In this document: one piece after another, positions 8,626 through 17,319 of the stretch
Position numbering within the stretch: the stretch's first letter is position 1
How the letters are laid out: the number at the start of each line of letters is the position of its first letter
Source: Rugamonas sp045984285
Lineage (GTDB): Bacteria; Pseudomonadota; Gammaproteobacteria; Burkholderiales; Burkholderiaceae_D
Direction: 5' to 3'
DNA: 64,000 nt
NCBI RefSeq assembly: GCF_045984285.3
Contig: NZ_JBJQIK030000014.1
Location: forward strand, 57,632-121,631
The notes under the pieces: generated by a model
Told to the model about the DNA's origin: nothing
What the model saw: only the letters and a program-made list of their open reading frames with translations
Databases searched by the model: none
Program-made: the position numbers and the translations under genes

Positions 8626-8997
8626 TCAGGCGGCCAGGTCGGCCCCTAGACAAAGCAGTGTGTCGTAGGGGGCCGCCGACAACGATGCGCGCAGCTGTCC
8701 CACATGGGTAGGATCAGCCAGGCTGATAAAGAGCTGTGCCGGGGGACGGCGCAAGATGCGATTCAATGTTACACGCAAAACCAGGTTTCCGGCGCAGCAA
8801 AGGCAGCCGGGAGCAATGCGGTGGATGGCGGGGCGCCAGCTGCCTTCCGGCAGATCGGCATAGGCGGCCAGCGGCGAATCGCCTTCGGCCAGGCCTTCGA
8901 GGATGATGACGGTGTCGCTGCCGGGGACCATGGCAGCATCGATGGCGCGCTCGCGCTGGGCGGCGCGCGCTCCCGTGACCAGTGTTGCCGGGGTCAC
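8626..8997 (-). CDS. CobW/G3E-like fragment protein with GCLCC motif, no P-loop
   Basis: A 123-residue protein whose centre reads GCLCCAGNLVLRVTLNRILR, the metal-binding CxCC motif and following helix of CobW-type G3E GTPases. The Walker A GxxGxGKT that should precede it is absent: the N-terminus is only MTPATLVTGARAAQRE. It is therefore not a conventional GTPase despite the likeness. It starts with GTG behind AAGGAAG, 9 bp after the response-regulator stop, so it is probably the last gene of the rsmB-ntrYX transcript. A role in metal handling is inference. Confidence 0.7.
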   Translation of the reverse strand: MTPATLVTGARAAQRERAIDAAMVPGSDTVIILEGLAEGDSPLAAYADLPEGSWRPAIHRIAPGCLCCAGNLVLRVTLNRILRRPPAQLFISLADPTHVGQLRASLSAAPYDTLLCLGADLAA

Positions 8998-9006
8998 GGG
9001 ACTTCC

Positions 9007-9732
9007 TTATACGCCCTGGTTCTTCTTGGCCAGCTTGCCCGGCTCCACGCCCAGCTGCTTGAGCTTGCGGTACAGGTGGGTGCGCTCCAGGCCGGTCTTC
9101 TCGGCCACGCGCGTCATGCTGCCGCCTTCGCGGCCCAGGTGGTGTTCGAAGTACATGCGCTCGAAGGCATCGCGCGCTTCGCGCAGCGGCAGGTCGAAGG
9201 ACAGGTTGAACAGATGGCCTTCGCCATTGCCGGCGCGGCCCACGGCCATGCCGTGCTGCGGCTGCATCGGGGCGGCCGCATTGAAGCCCGTGCCGGCCGG
9301 TGCGCTGTCTTCCGACGGCGCGGCCGCGACCGGGCGCGGCGCCAGCACCGGCGCGCGCACCGTTTCCTGGGCCCGCGTGAGGCCGGCCTGCACCGCCTTC
9401 AGCAATTTCTGCATTGCAATCGGTTTTTCCAGGAAGTTCAGCGCGCCGATGCGCGTGGCTTCCACGGCGGTATCGATGGTCGCGTGGCCGGACATCATGA
9501 TCACCGGCATCGTCAGCAGGCCATCGCGTTGCCATTCCTTGAGCAGCGTAACGCCGTCGGTGTCCGGCATCCAGATATCGAGCAAGACCAGATCGGGCGC
9601 CCCGGCGGCGCGGGCCTGGCGGGCCTGCTGCGCGTTCTCCGCCAGCGTGACCGCATGTCCCTCGTCACCCAAGATTTCCGAGAGCAACTCCCGGATGCCC
9701 ATTTCATCATCAACTACGAGAATGTTTGCCAT
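9007..9732 (-). CDS. NtrX-like response regulator lacking the AAA+ domain
   Basis: A 241-residue two-domain regulator. The receiver domain (residues 1-120) has the acidic pair DDE, the phospho-acceptor Asp in LVLLDIWMP, and conserved Thr/Ser and Lys positions (MMSGHAT, LEKPI). A Pro/Ala-rich linker leads to a C-terminal Fis-type helix-turn-helix (TRVAEKTGLERTHLYRKLKQ). The sigma-54-activating AAA+ domain of true NtrX is missing, so it should regulate as a simple DNA-binding factor. The cognate kinase is the NtrY-like protein encoded upstream. Confidence 0.9.
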   Translation of the reverse strand: MANILVVDDEMGIRELLSEILGDEGHAVTLAENAQQARQARAAGAPDLVLLDIWMPDTDGVTLLKEWQRDGLLTMPVIMMSGHATIDTAVEATRIGALNFLEKPIAMQKLLKAVQAGLTRAQETVRAPVLAPRPVAAAPSEDSAPAGTGFNAAAPMQPQHGMAVGRAGNGEGHLFNLSFDLPLREARDAFERMYFEHHLGREGGSMTRVAEKTGLERTHLYRKLKQLGVEPGKLAKKNQGV

Positions 9733-9809
9733 CTATCCCTGCCTTCTTCACTTCATTCACAGCCGCATTGTAATGCGGCGTTGGCGTGATTTTATTAGTT
9801 GTTCAAATT

Positions 9810-12104
9810 TTATGCCAACTGCACAGGTGCCAACTTTAACAGCAAAATCAGCACGGAAGCGCCACTTCCGTCCGCATGGTTCTGGATATCGATGCGTCCG
9901 CCGTGTTCATCCACGATCTTCTTTACCATGGCCAGGCCGAGGCCGGTGCCGCGCGCCTTCGAGGTCACGTAAGGCTCGAAGGCCCGCGCCAGGATTTTCG
10001 GTGCGAAGCCGGGGCCATTGTCGTTGATCGCGAGGCGTACCGCAATGCGGGTCGAACCGTCCGCGCTCTGGTAGTGGATGGCCTCAGTCACCACGTCGAT
10101 GCGCGGCGCCACGCTGCGCTCCGGCTGGTCGCTCAGGGCGTCCTGCGCATTCTGCAGCAGATTGTGGATCACCTGGCGCAGCTGGGTGGGGTCGCCCATG
10201 ATCATTGGCAGATAGGGCGCCAAGCTGGCATGGATGATGTCCTTGCCGTCGCCGCTCACGTACAGGTGCAGGATCTCCTCCACCAGGCTGTTCAGGTCCA
10301 GCGCCTCCAGCATGGCCGGCGGCGTGCGCGCGTAGTCGCGGAAGTCGTCCACCATGCGTTTCATCGCCGCCACCTGGTTGACGATGGTGCCGGCGCTCTT
10401 GTTCAGCAGTTCCACGTCCGGCGGGGCCAGCTTGCTTTGCAGTTTCATCTGCAGGCGTTCGGCCGACAGCTGGATCGGCGTCAGCGGATTCTTGATCTCG
10501 TGCGCCAGGCGGCGCGCCACCTCGCCCCAGGCGATCGAGCGCTGGGCGGAGATCACGTCGGTAATATCGTCGAACACTACGATGTAGCCGCCCCCGCCTT
10601 CCTGCGGCAGGCGCGAGCCGCGCATCAGCAGGGTCAGGTCATGTTCTTCCACCGCGCCCGGCCGGCGCGGAATGTCGATCTGGCGCTGCCAGTGCAGGCG
10701 CTGCGCATTGCGCCCCGCCGCCGACTGCGCGCTCTGGGCCGAGAAGGCATTGGTGACGGCGGCCGCGAACTCGGTCATGCCCTCCACATCGGCCAGCGGC
10801 TTGCCGACGATGGCCGCGCCCGGCTGCTGCAGGATGCGCTCCACCGAGTCGTTGCAGGTGACGAGGCGGAACTCGCTGTCGAGCACCATCACGCCGGCCG
10901 ACATATTGGCCAGCACCGACTCCAGGTGGGCCTTGGCGTTCTGCAGCGCGATGCGGTTGCGCTCCACCGCGCTGCGCGCATCGGACAGCTGGCGCGTCAT
11001 GGTGTTGAAAGACTGGGTCAAGGTGCCCAGTTCATCCGAACTGGCGACGATGGGGCGCGGCGACAGGTCGCCCTCGGCCACCGCGCGCGTGCCCTCGGCC
11101 AGCAGCAGCAGGGGCTGGGCCAGGTCGTTGGCGATCAGGAAGGCCGCCGCAATCGCGCCGAATACGGCGAGCAGCAGCGTCAGCGTCAGCGTTTCGATAT
11201 ACATCTGACGCAGGCCCACCCGCGCCACGAAGCGCTCCTTGTATTCGCTGTAGGCGGTGCGCAGCATTTCGCCGTCCGCCGCCACCTGCGCGGGCGCGGC
11301 CTGGATCACCTGCAGGTAGCGCGGCGCCAGCCTCGTCCCATTCGGCTGCACCGGATCGGGCACCGGCAGCAGCACGCGCAGGCGCAAGACATTGCTCGGG
11401 TCGACCGGCGGCGGCGCCGGGGCGCCCACGCGGTCGTCGCGCAGCTCGCTGCCCCCTTCGGGCGCCGCATACACATTCTCGGTGGCGGCCTTGTGCAGCA
11501 TGGCCGGCGACGGCAGCTCGGCACTTACATTGATGCGGCGTTCGCCCATGGCGCTCGATACCAGGCCGCCGTCCGCATCCACGATCATGGCGCTCTGCAC
11601 GCCCTGGTGCTCGCGCACGAAGCGCGCCAGGATGGTGGGCGTGGCATAGAACGGCGCATCGGCCAGTTCGCGCACCGTGCCGCGCGCCGACACCTGCAGC
11701 TCGTCCAGCGAGGACTGCAGGGCGGTGCGGCCAAGGTCCAGCCCTGCTTCCAGCGCCTCCTCCACCCGCACGTTGAACCAGGATTCGATGGAATGCGATA
11801 CGAACTGCACCGACACCAGGAAAATCACGAGGCCGGGCAGCACGCCGATGGCGGCGAACAGCATGACCAGGCGCGTCATCAGGCGCGAGCCGAATTTGCC
11901 GCTCTTGTAGCGGGCGTAGAGGCGGAACAGGGACACGCCGACCAGCAGCAGCAGCGCCACCGCGACGGCGGCATTCAGGCCCAGCAGCCAGGCATAGTAG
12001 CGGTCGAAGAAACCGGTATTGTCGGAGGCGGAGGCCAGCAGGAACAGCAGGATGCAGCAGACGGCGCCCGCCACTACAAACAGATACCGCAATACCTGGG
12101 TCAC
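9810..12104 (-). CDS. NtrY-like membrane sensor histidine kinase
   Basis: A 764-residue kinase. Three membrane helices lie at about residues 8-28, 38-60 and 82-105, followed by a periplasmic sensing region to about 300, a fourth helix, a HAMP domain, a PAS domain (LESVLANMSAGVMVLDSEF), HisKA with the phospho-accepting His in RLAHEIKNPLTP, and HATPase (NLLQNAQDAL, DNGPGF, GTGLGLAM). It senses an unknown, possibly redox or nitrogen-related, signal and phosphorylates the NtrX-like regulator. It begins with GTG immediately after the TAA of the DUF4390 gene, so coupling is tight. Confidence 0.93.
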   Translation of the reverse strand: MTQVLRYLFVVAGAVCCILLFLLASASDNTGFFDRYYAWLLGLNAAVAVALLLLVGVSLFRLYARYKSGKFGSRLMTRLVMLFAAIGVLPGLVIFLVSVQFVSHSIESWFNVRVEEALEAGLDLGRTALQSSLDELQVSARGTVRELADAPFYATPTILARFVREHQGVQSAMIVDADGGLVSSAMGERRINVSAELPSPAMLHKAATENVYAAPEGGSELRDDRVGAPAPPPVDPSNVLRLRVLLPVPDPVQPNGTRLAPRYLQVIQAAPAQVAADGEMLRTAYSEYKERFVARVGLRQMYIETLTLTLLLAVFGAIAAAFLIANDLAQPLLLLAEGTRAVAEGDLSPRPIVASSDELGTLTQSFNTMTRQLSDARSAVERNRIALQNAKAHLESVLANMSAGVMVLDSEFRLVTCNDSVERILQQPGAAIVGKPLADVEGMTEFAAAVTNAFSAQSAQSAAGRNAQRLHWQRQIDIPRRPGAVEEHDLTLLMRGSRLPQEGGGGYIVVFDDITDVISAQRSIAWGEVARRLAHEIKNPLTPIQLSAERLQMKLQSKLAPPDVELLNKSAGTIVNQVAAMKRMVDDFRDYARTPPAMLEALDLNSLVEEILHLYVSGDGKDIIHASLAPYLPMIMGDPTQLRQVIHNLLQNAQDALSDQPERSVAPRIDVVTEAIHYQSADGSTRIAVRLAINDNGPGFAPKILARAFEPYVTSKARGTGLGLAMVKKIVDEHGGRIDIQNHADGSGASVLILLLKLAPVQLA

Positions 12105-12674
12105 TTACTCCGCCTTGTACTGGAAGGTTTTCCGCTGCGAAGACAAGGTCCACTGCCGGTTGTTCAGGGCATTGACCTGGAAGGGCTTGGGCAGGTTGTC
12201 CAGGCCCATGCTCAGGGTGACGTCATACACCTCGCCCACCTTGAGCGCGCCGCGCGGCGCAACCACCCAGCGCGTCGGGCGCCGGATGGCAAACAGGGCG
12301 TCCTCCATGGAATCGAAGGGCTGGGCCACGCTGCCCAGCACCTTCACGTGGTACTGGCGCGTCAGCACATTGTAGGAAATGCGGTGGGTGCGCTTGGCCG
12401 ACCAGGTCTTCTCGGCGAACCAGTACCAGCGGCGGCGCGTGATGTTGATTTCGGTGGTGAAGTCGAGCGAGATGCCAGCCTGCAGCGCATCCTCCAGCGC
12501 ATGGCTCAACTCGAAGGAATAGGTGGCGGACAGGCGGTAGCCCTCGTCGGCCGCCTCGATCAGGGCGCGCGTGATCTCCACGGTCTCTTCGGCAGCGTGC
12601 GCCGCCTGCGGCAGCGCGCAGGCCAGCGTCAGCAGCAACTGCCAGGCCAGGAGTCGAAGAAATCTTAATGTCAC
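12105..12674 (-). CDS. DUF4390 secreted/periplasmic protein
   Basis: A 189-residue protein with an N-terminal signal peptide ending near QAAHA (residues 22-26) and a beta-rich body. It matches DUF4390, a family encoded almost always between rsmB and the NtrY-type kinase in betaproteobacteria. The location suggests it supports periplasmic sensing by the kinase, but no activity is known. The start codon is GTG. Its stop abuts the kinase's GTG. Confidence 0.85.
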   Translation of the reverse strand: MTLRFLRLLAWQLLLTLACALPQAAHAAEETVEITRALIEAADEGYRLSATYSFELSHALEDALQAGISLDFTTEINITRRRWYWFAEKTWSAKRTHRISYNVLTRQYHVKVLGSVAQPFDSMEDALFAIRRPTRWVVAPRGALKVGEVYDVTLSMGLDNLPKPFQVNALNNRQWTLSSQRKTFQYKAE

Positions 12675-12719
12675 GTGCGGCTGCTCTTTCAGTACATCGG
12701 TAATAAACAGGCAAGTCGC

Positions 12720-14141
12720 TTACGCGGGTTTCTGGAACAGCGCGTAATACAAACCGTCGTGATCCTGTTCGTTACCGCCTGCGGGCAGCAACTGGCCGGG
12801 CGCATCGAGTCGCGTGGCGCGATTGCGCACCGCGAAAGCGGCCGCCTGCGCCTCGGATTCTTGCGGCCACAACGAACATGTCACGAACAGCAATTTACCA
12901 TTTGGCTTGAGCATGTGCCAAAGATTGTCGAGAATTTTGCCCGAAAGTGTTGCAAGTTGGAGCGCGTCTCCCTTGCGGCGCAGCCAGCGGATATCGGGGT
13001 GGCGGCGCACGATGCCGGAGGCGGTGCACGGCACGTCGGCCACGATGCGGTCGAAGGGCCGGCCGTCCCACCAGTCCCGCTCCTGGGCCTGGCCCGCGCG
13101 CAGGGCCGCTTCCAGGCCCAGCCGGTCCAGGTTTTCCTGCACCCGCTGCAGGCGTTTGGCATCGGCATCTATTGCCATCATATCAACATTTGCCAGTTCC
13201 AGCACATGGCCGGTCTTGCCGCCGGGGGCGGCGCAGGCGTCCAGCACGCGCATGCCGTCCTGCACGTCCAGCAGGGGCGCCGCCAGCTGGGCGCCGGCAT
13301 CCTGCACCGACACCAGGCCCTGGTCGAAGCCGGGAATCAGGTGCACGCCGACCGGTTTGGCCAGGCGCAGCGCCGTGGGGCCGATGCGGCTGGCGGCCAT
13401 GCCGGCCCCTTCCAGCAGCTTCAGGTAGTCCTCCACCGAGCCCTTGCGGGTGTTCACGCGCAGCGTCAGCGGCGGCGCGCTGTTGCCGGTGGCGAGGATG
13501 GCCTGCCACTGCTGGGGGTAGGCGGCCTTGACGGCGTCGATCCACCATTGCGGATAGTTCCAGCGCGCCACCGGCTGCAGCATGGCCGTGTCCAGCAGCG
13601 CCTGGCGCTCGCGCAGGAAGCGGCGCAGCAGGGCATTGACCATGCCCTTGGCGCGCGCCGTGTCGGGATGGGCGGCGGCGGCCGTCACGGCCTGGTCCAC
13701 CACGGTGAATTCCTCATAGGGCGGCTGGCCGTCCTCATTGGCGGCCATCAGGGGCAGCGCGCAGGCCAGCAGCGCGCCCACCAGCGGATCCGGCGCCTTG
13801 GGCGCCATCTGGGCCACCAGGGCCTCGCTGCGGCCCAGCTGGCGCATGGCGCGGTAGGCGATGTCCTGGATCGCGCCGCGCTGCTGCGGCGTGGCGCCGG
13901 TATTGGCAAACACCCCGGCCAGCGCCTGCGGCAGGGCCGTGCCGCCGTGCACCTGCACCACGGCGGTGGCGGCGCCCAGCAGGGCAAAAGCGAGGGAATC
14001 GGGCTTGAGGTCGGCCTTGAACTGGGTCTGCAGCGCCGGTTTCAGGTCGCGGTGGTGGCTGGCGCGCAATTTTGGCGCGGCTGCAGGCGCAGACGCAGGG
14101 CCAGCCTTGGGCTTGATCGACAGCGTCGGACGCTTGTTCAT
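12720..14141 (-). CDS. rsmB: 16S rRNA m5C967 methyltransferase
   Basis: A 473-residue cytosolic enzyme that methylates C967 of 16S rRNA using S-adenosylmethionine. An N-terminal NusB-like RNA-binding domain (about residues 40-180) is followed by a Rossmann methyltransferase with the AdoMet motif VLDACAAPGGKT, the catalytic-loop motif DVPCTASG and the nucleophile Cys in VTCSLWPQES. About 35 extra N-terminal Pro/Ala-rich residues precede the usual start; the ATG at 14141 is kept because it is the only clear one. First gene of the rsmB-DUF4390-ntrYX group, divergent from argS. Confidence 0.95.
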   Translation of the reverse strand: MNKRPTLSIKPKAGPASAPAAAPKLRASHHRDLKPALQTQFKADLKPDSLAFALLGAATAVVQVHGGTALPQALAGVFANTGATPQQRGAIQDIAYRAMRQLGRSEALVAQMAPKAPDPLVGALLACALPLMAANEDGQPPYEEFTVVDQAVTAAAAHPDTARAKGMVNALLRRFLRERQALLDTAMLQPVARWNYPQWWIDAVKAAYPQQWQAILATGNSAPPLTLRVNTRKGSVEDYLKLLEGAGMAASRIGPTALRLAKPVGVHLIPGFDQGLVSVQDAGAQLAAPLLDVQDGMRVLDACAAPGGKTGHVLELANVDMMAIDADAKRLQRVQENLDRLGLEAALRAGQAQERDWWDGRPFDRIVADVPCTASGIVRRHPDIRWLRRKGDALQLATLSGKILDNLWHMLKPNGKLLFVTCSLWPQESEAQAAAFAVRNRATRLDAPGQLLPAGGNEQDHDGLYYALFQKPA

Positions 14142-14218
14142 ATATTAATCCGTGATGCGTTCTGGGAAAGGCGGAATTGTATCAGCGCCGCCGCGTGTTG
14201 CCGCCGGATGCAAACCAG

Positions 14219-14224
14219 TATAAT
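14219..14224 (+). promoter_or_regulatory. -10 box of the argS promoter
   Basis: A perfect TATAAT lies 30 bp upstream of the argS ATG. The -35 is weak: TTGCCG at 14198-14203 gives a 15-bp spacer and GTGTTG at 14195-14200 gives 18 bp. Confidence 0.5.
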
Positions 14225-14254
14225 GTGCCCTCTTTAAGACGTTTATTTTTTCAC

Positions 14255-15967
14255 ATGCTCGCCCAACAAAAGCAAGAGATCATCGCCCTGTTCCAGGCCG
14301 CCCTCGCCCCCATCCTCGAAGGCACCGAAGTCGCCGCCAATGTCGTGCTGGAGCGCCCGCGCGACGCCAGCCATGGCGACGTGGCCTGCAATATCGCCAT
14401 GCAGCTGGCCAAGCAGCTGAAAATGAACCCGCGCGAACTGGCGCAGAAGATCGTTGCCGCGCTGCTGGAGAACCCGCAGGGCAAGGCCCTGGTGGCCACG
14501 GCGGAAATCGCCGGCCCCGGCTTCATCAACCTGCGCGTGACGGATGCCGCCAAGCAGGCGGTGGTCAGCACCATCCTGCAGCAGGGCGCAGCCTTCGGCC
14601 GCGGCGATGCCGGCGCGGGCAAGAACGTGATTATCGAATTCGTGTCGGCCAACCCGACCGGCCCGCTGCACGTGGGCCATGGCCGCCAGGCTGCGCTGGG
14701 CGATGCCCTGTCCTCGCTGTTCGAAGCGCAGGGCTTCAAGGTGACGCGCGAGTTCTATTACAACGACGCGGGCGTGCAGATCCACACGCTGGCCGTGTCG
14801 GTGCAGGCGCGCGCGCGCGGCTTCAAGCCGGGCGATGCAGAATGGCCTGAATCGGCCTACAACGGCGACTATATCGCCGATATCGCCGCCGATTTCCTGG
14901 CAAAGAAAACCGTGTCCGCCAGCGACGGCGCGCCGGCAACCGCCAGCGGCAATGTGGACGACCTGGAGTCGATCCGCGCCTTCGCTGTTACCTACCTGCG
15001 CAACGAACAGGATATCGACCTGCAGGCCTTCGGCGTGAAGTTCGATAACTACTACCTGGAATCCTCGCTGTACAAGGACGGCAAGGTGGATGCCGCCGTG
15101 AAGGCGCTGATCGCCAACGGCCACACCTTCGAAGACGGAGGCGCCCTGTGGCTGCGCACCACCGACTACGGCGACGACAAGGACCGCGTGATGCGCAAGT
15201 CCGACGGCACCTTCACCTATTTCGTGCCGGACGTGGCCTACCATATCGTGAAGTTCCAGCGCGGCTTCTCGCAGGCCATCAATGTGCAGGGTTCGGACCA
15301 CCACGGCACCATCGCCCGCGTGCGGGCCGGCCTGCAGGCGGTGGGCATGGATATCCCGCAGGGCTATCCGGACTACGTGCTGCACAAGATGGTCACGGTG
15401 ATGAAGGACGGCGCCGAGGTCAAGATCTCGAAGCGCGCCGGTTCCTACGTGACGGTGCGCGACCTGATCGAATGGTCGGGCGGCGGCGACATTCCGAAGG
15501 GCCGTGACGCAGTGCGCTTCTTCCTTATCTCGCGCAAGGCCGATACCGAATTCGTGTTCGACGTGGACGTGGCGCTCAAGACCTCGGACGAAAACCCGGT
15601 GTATTACGTGCAGTACGCCCACGCGCGTATCTGCCGCATCCTGCAGAACTGGGGCGGCGACGTGGCCGCGCTGGAAGGCGTGGACCTGTCGCCGCTGACC
15701 GCGCCGTCGGAAGCTGCGCTGCTGGCCACGCTGGCTGCGTATCCGGAAATGCTGCAGCGTGCGCAGGCCGAACTGGGTCCGCACCAGGTGGCCTTCTACC
15801 TGCGCGACCTGGCCGCTGCGCTGCAAAGCTATTATGCCGCCGAGAAGGTGTTGGTGGATGACAACGAGCCGCTGAAACTGGCCCGCCTGGCGCTGGTGCT
15901 GGCCGTGCGCCAGGTGCTGCGCAACGGCCTGGCCCTGATCGGCGTTTCGGCGCCGGACCAAATGTAA
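14255..15967 (+). CDS. argS: Arginyl-tRNA synthetase
   Basis: A 570-residue class I aminoacyl-tRNA synthetase that charges tRNA-Arg. The HIGH-type motif is HVGHGRQ, the KMSK-type loop is KISKRAG, and the C-terminal DALR anticodon-binding domain is present. The length is normal for the family. The ATG at 14255 (MLAQQKQEI) follows the TATAAT box; the upstream in-frame ATG lies before the promoter and is rejected. First gene of a plus-strand run through the SPOR protein at 20.4 kb. Confidence 0.96.
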   Translation: MLAQQKQEIIALFQAALAPILEGTEVAANVVLERPRDASHGDVACNIAMQLAKQLKMNPRELAQKIVAALLENPQGKALVATAEIAGPGFINLRVTDAAKQAVVSTILQQGAAFGRGDAGAGKNVIIEFVSANPTGPLHVGHGRQAALGDALSSLFEAQGFKVTREFYYNDAGVQIHTLAVSVQARARGFKPGDAEWPESAYNGDYIADIAADFLAKKTVSASDGAPATASGNVDDLESIRAFAVTYLRNEQDIDLQAFGVKFDNYYLESSLYKDGKVDAAVKALIANGHTFEDGGALWLRTTDYGDDKDRVMRKSDGTFTYFVPDVAYHIVKFQRGFSQAINVQGSDHHGTIARVRAGLQAVGMDIPQGYPDYVLHKMVTVMKDGAEVKISKRAGSYVTVRDLIEWSGGGDIPKGRDAVRFFLISRKADTEFVFDVDVALKTSDENPVYYVQYAHARICRILQNWGGDVAALEGVDLSPLTAPSEAALLATLAAYPEMLQRAQAELGPHQVAFYLRDLAAALQSYYAAEKVLVDDNEPLKLARLALVLAVRQVLRNGLALIGVSAPDQM

Positions 15968-15987
15968 TTGCAAGGAACGACCGCACA

Positions 15988-16641
15988 ATGAGCTTCTCCT
16001 CCCGCCGTACTCCGCTGCGCCAGCAGGGCAACACGCTGGTTGGCATCATCATCGGCCTCGTGATCGGCCTCGCCATCGCCGTGGTAGTGGCGCTGATGAT
16101 CACCAAGGGCCAGACGCCGTTCACCGACAAGGCCGGCAAGGCCAAGCCGGCGGACCAGGCATCGGGCCAGATCGCCGATCCGAACAAACCGATGTACGGC
16201 AACAAGGAGGCGGTGCGCAGCGCCAACCGCGACTTCGAGAAGGAAACGCCAAAGCAAGCCACGCCGGCCGATGCGCTGCAGGCCGTGGTCGACAAGATCC
16301 AGGCCCAGCCTTCCGCCGCCAAGCCGGCGCCGCCGCCGCCGGTCAACAGCGCGGCGCCCCCGGCCCAGGCGGCAGCGCCCGCGCCATCGGCTGCAGGTGA
16401 AGACAAGTGGGTCTACTATCTGCAGGCAGGCGCCTTCCGTGAAGTGTCCGACGCCGAAAGCGCGCGCGCAAAACTGGCGCTGCTGGGCTTCGAGGCTTCC
16501 GTCACCGACCGCAGTACCGACACCGGCGTGCTGCACCGCGTCCGCGTCGGCCCCTTCACGCAGGTGGAGGACATGAACAAGGTGCGCAGCAAACTGTCCG
16601 AGAACGGCATCGACGTTGCCGTGGTCCGTAACCAGCGATAA
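15988..16641 (+). CDS. FtsN-like SPOR-domain protein
   Basis: A 217-residue inner-membrane protein with a short cytoplasmic N-terminus, one membrane helix (about residues 14-36, VGIIIGLVIGLAIAVVVALM), a Pro/Ala-rich periplasmic linker and a C-terminal SPOR domain (about 135-215, starting YYLQAGAF) that binds denuded septal peptidoglycan. The argS-SPOR-dsbA order is conserved in betaproteobacteria. A cell-division role like that of FtsN is likely, but the cytoplasmic and essential FtsN segments cannot be confirmed. Confidence 0.88.
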   Translation: MSFSSRRTPLRQQGNTLVGIIIGLVIGLAIAVVVALMITKGQTPFTDKAGKAKPADQASGQIADPNKPMYGNKEAVRSANRDFEKETPKQATPADALQAVVDKIQAQPSAAKPAPPPPVNSAAPPAQAAAPAPSAAGEDKWVYYLQAGAFREVSDAESARAKLALLGFEASVTDRSTDTGVLHRVRVGPFTQVEDMNKVRSKLSENGIDVAVVRNQR

Positions 16642-16653
16642 GGTAGAAAAAGC

Positions 16654-17319
16654 ATGCAAGTCCTGAAGAATTTCCTGGCCGCCCTTGCCCTGTTCAGCGC
16701 CGCCATCGGCGCAGCCGCTTCGCCGGCCGAGCCGAAAGCAGGCGCTGAATACATCGTGCTGCCGTCCGCGCAGCCGACCGACGCCGGCAAGAAGATCGAG
16801 GTCATCGAGTTCTTCGCCTACTGGTGCCCGCACTGCTATTCCTTCGAACCTGCGCTGGCGGCATGGGTGAAAAAACAGGGCGACAATATCGTCTTCAAGC
16901 GCGTGCACGTGCCCTTCCGCGAGGACACCATTCCGCAGCAGAAACTCTACTTCACGCTGGACGCAATGGGCCTGGCCGACAAGCTGCAGTCGAAAGTATT
17001 CGACGCCATTCATGTGGAACGCAACCGCCTGAACAGCGACGCGCTGGTGATTGCCTGGGCCGAGAAGAACGGCATCGACAAGGCCAAATTCCTCGACACC
17101 TACAACTCCTTCGGCGTGACCGGCAAACTGCGCCGCGCCACCGCCATGATGGACCTGTACAAGATTGAGTTCTGGCCGGTGGTGATCGTCGACGGCCGCT
17201 TCCAGACTTCGCCGCACCAGGCCGGCTCCGCCACTGCAAAAACCGAAGGCGAGCAGCAGCAGGCCGCCATCCAGGTGCTGGACTTCCTGGTCGACAAAGC
17301 CAGGGCAGAGAAGAAGTAA
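16654..17319 (+). CDS. dsbA: Thiol:disulfide interchange protein DsbA
   Basis: A 221-residue periplasmic thioredoxin-fold oxidase that inserts disulfide bonds into secreted proteins. A signal peptide (about residues 1-24, ending GAAAS) precedes the thioredoxin core, with active site CPHC in FFAYWCPHCYSFEP and the cis-proline loop in FWPVVIVDG. An inserted helical domain separates the thioredoxin halves as in DsbA. The stop TAA shares its last base with the ATG of the next gene. Confidence 0.95.
   Translation: MQVLKNFLAALALFSAAIGAAASPAEPKAGAEYIVLPSAQPTDAGKKIEVIEFFAYWCPHCYSFEPALAAWVKKQGDNIVFKRVHVPFREDTIPQQKLYFTLDAMGLADKLQSKVFDAIHVERNRLNSDALVIAWAEKNGIDKAKFLDTYNSFGVTGKLRRATAMMDLYKIEFWPVVIVDGRFQTSPHQAGSATAKTEGEQQQAAIQVLDFLVDKARAEKK

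Noticed and set aside
9876..12668. A 930-codon open frame antisense to the kinase gene
   Set aside because: Composition is His/Gln/Arg/Ala-rich shadow sequence of a GC-rich gene; no motifs. The opposite strand encodes a complete kinase.
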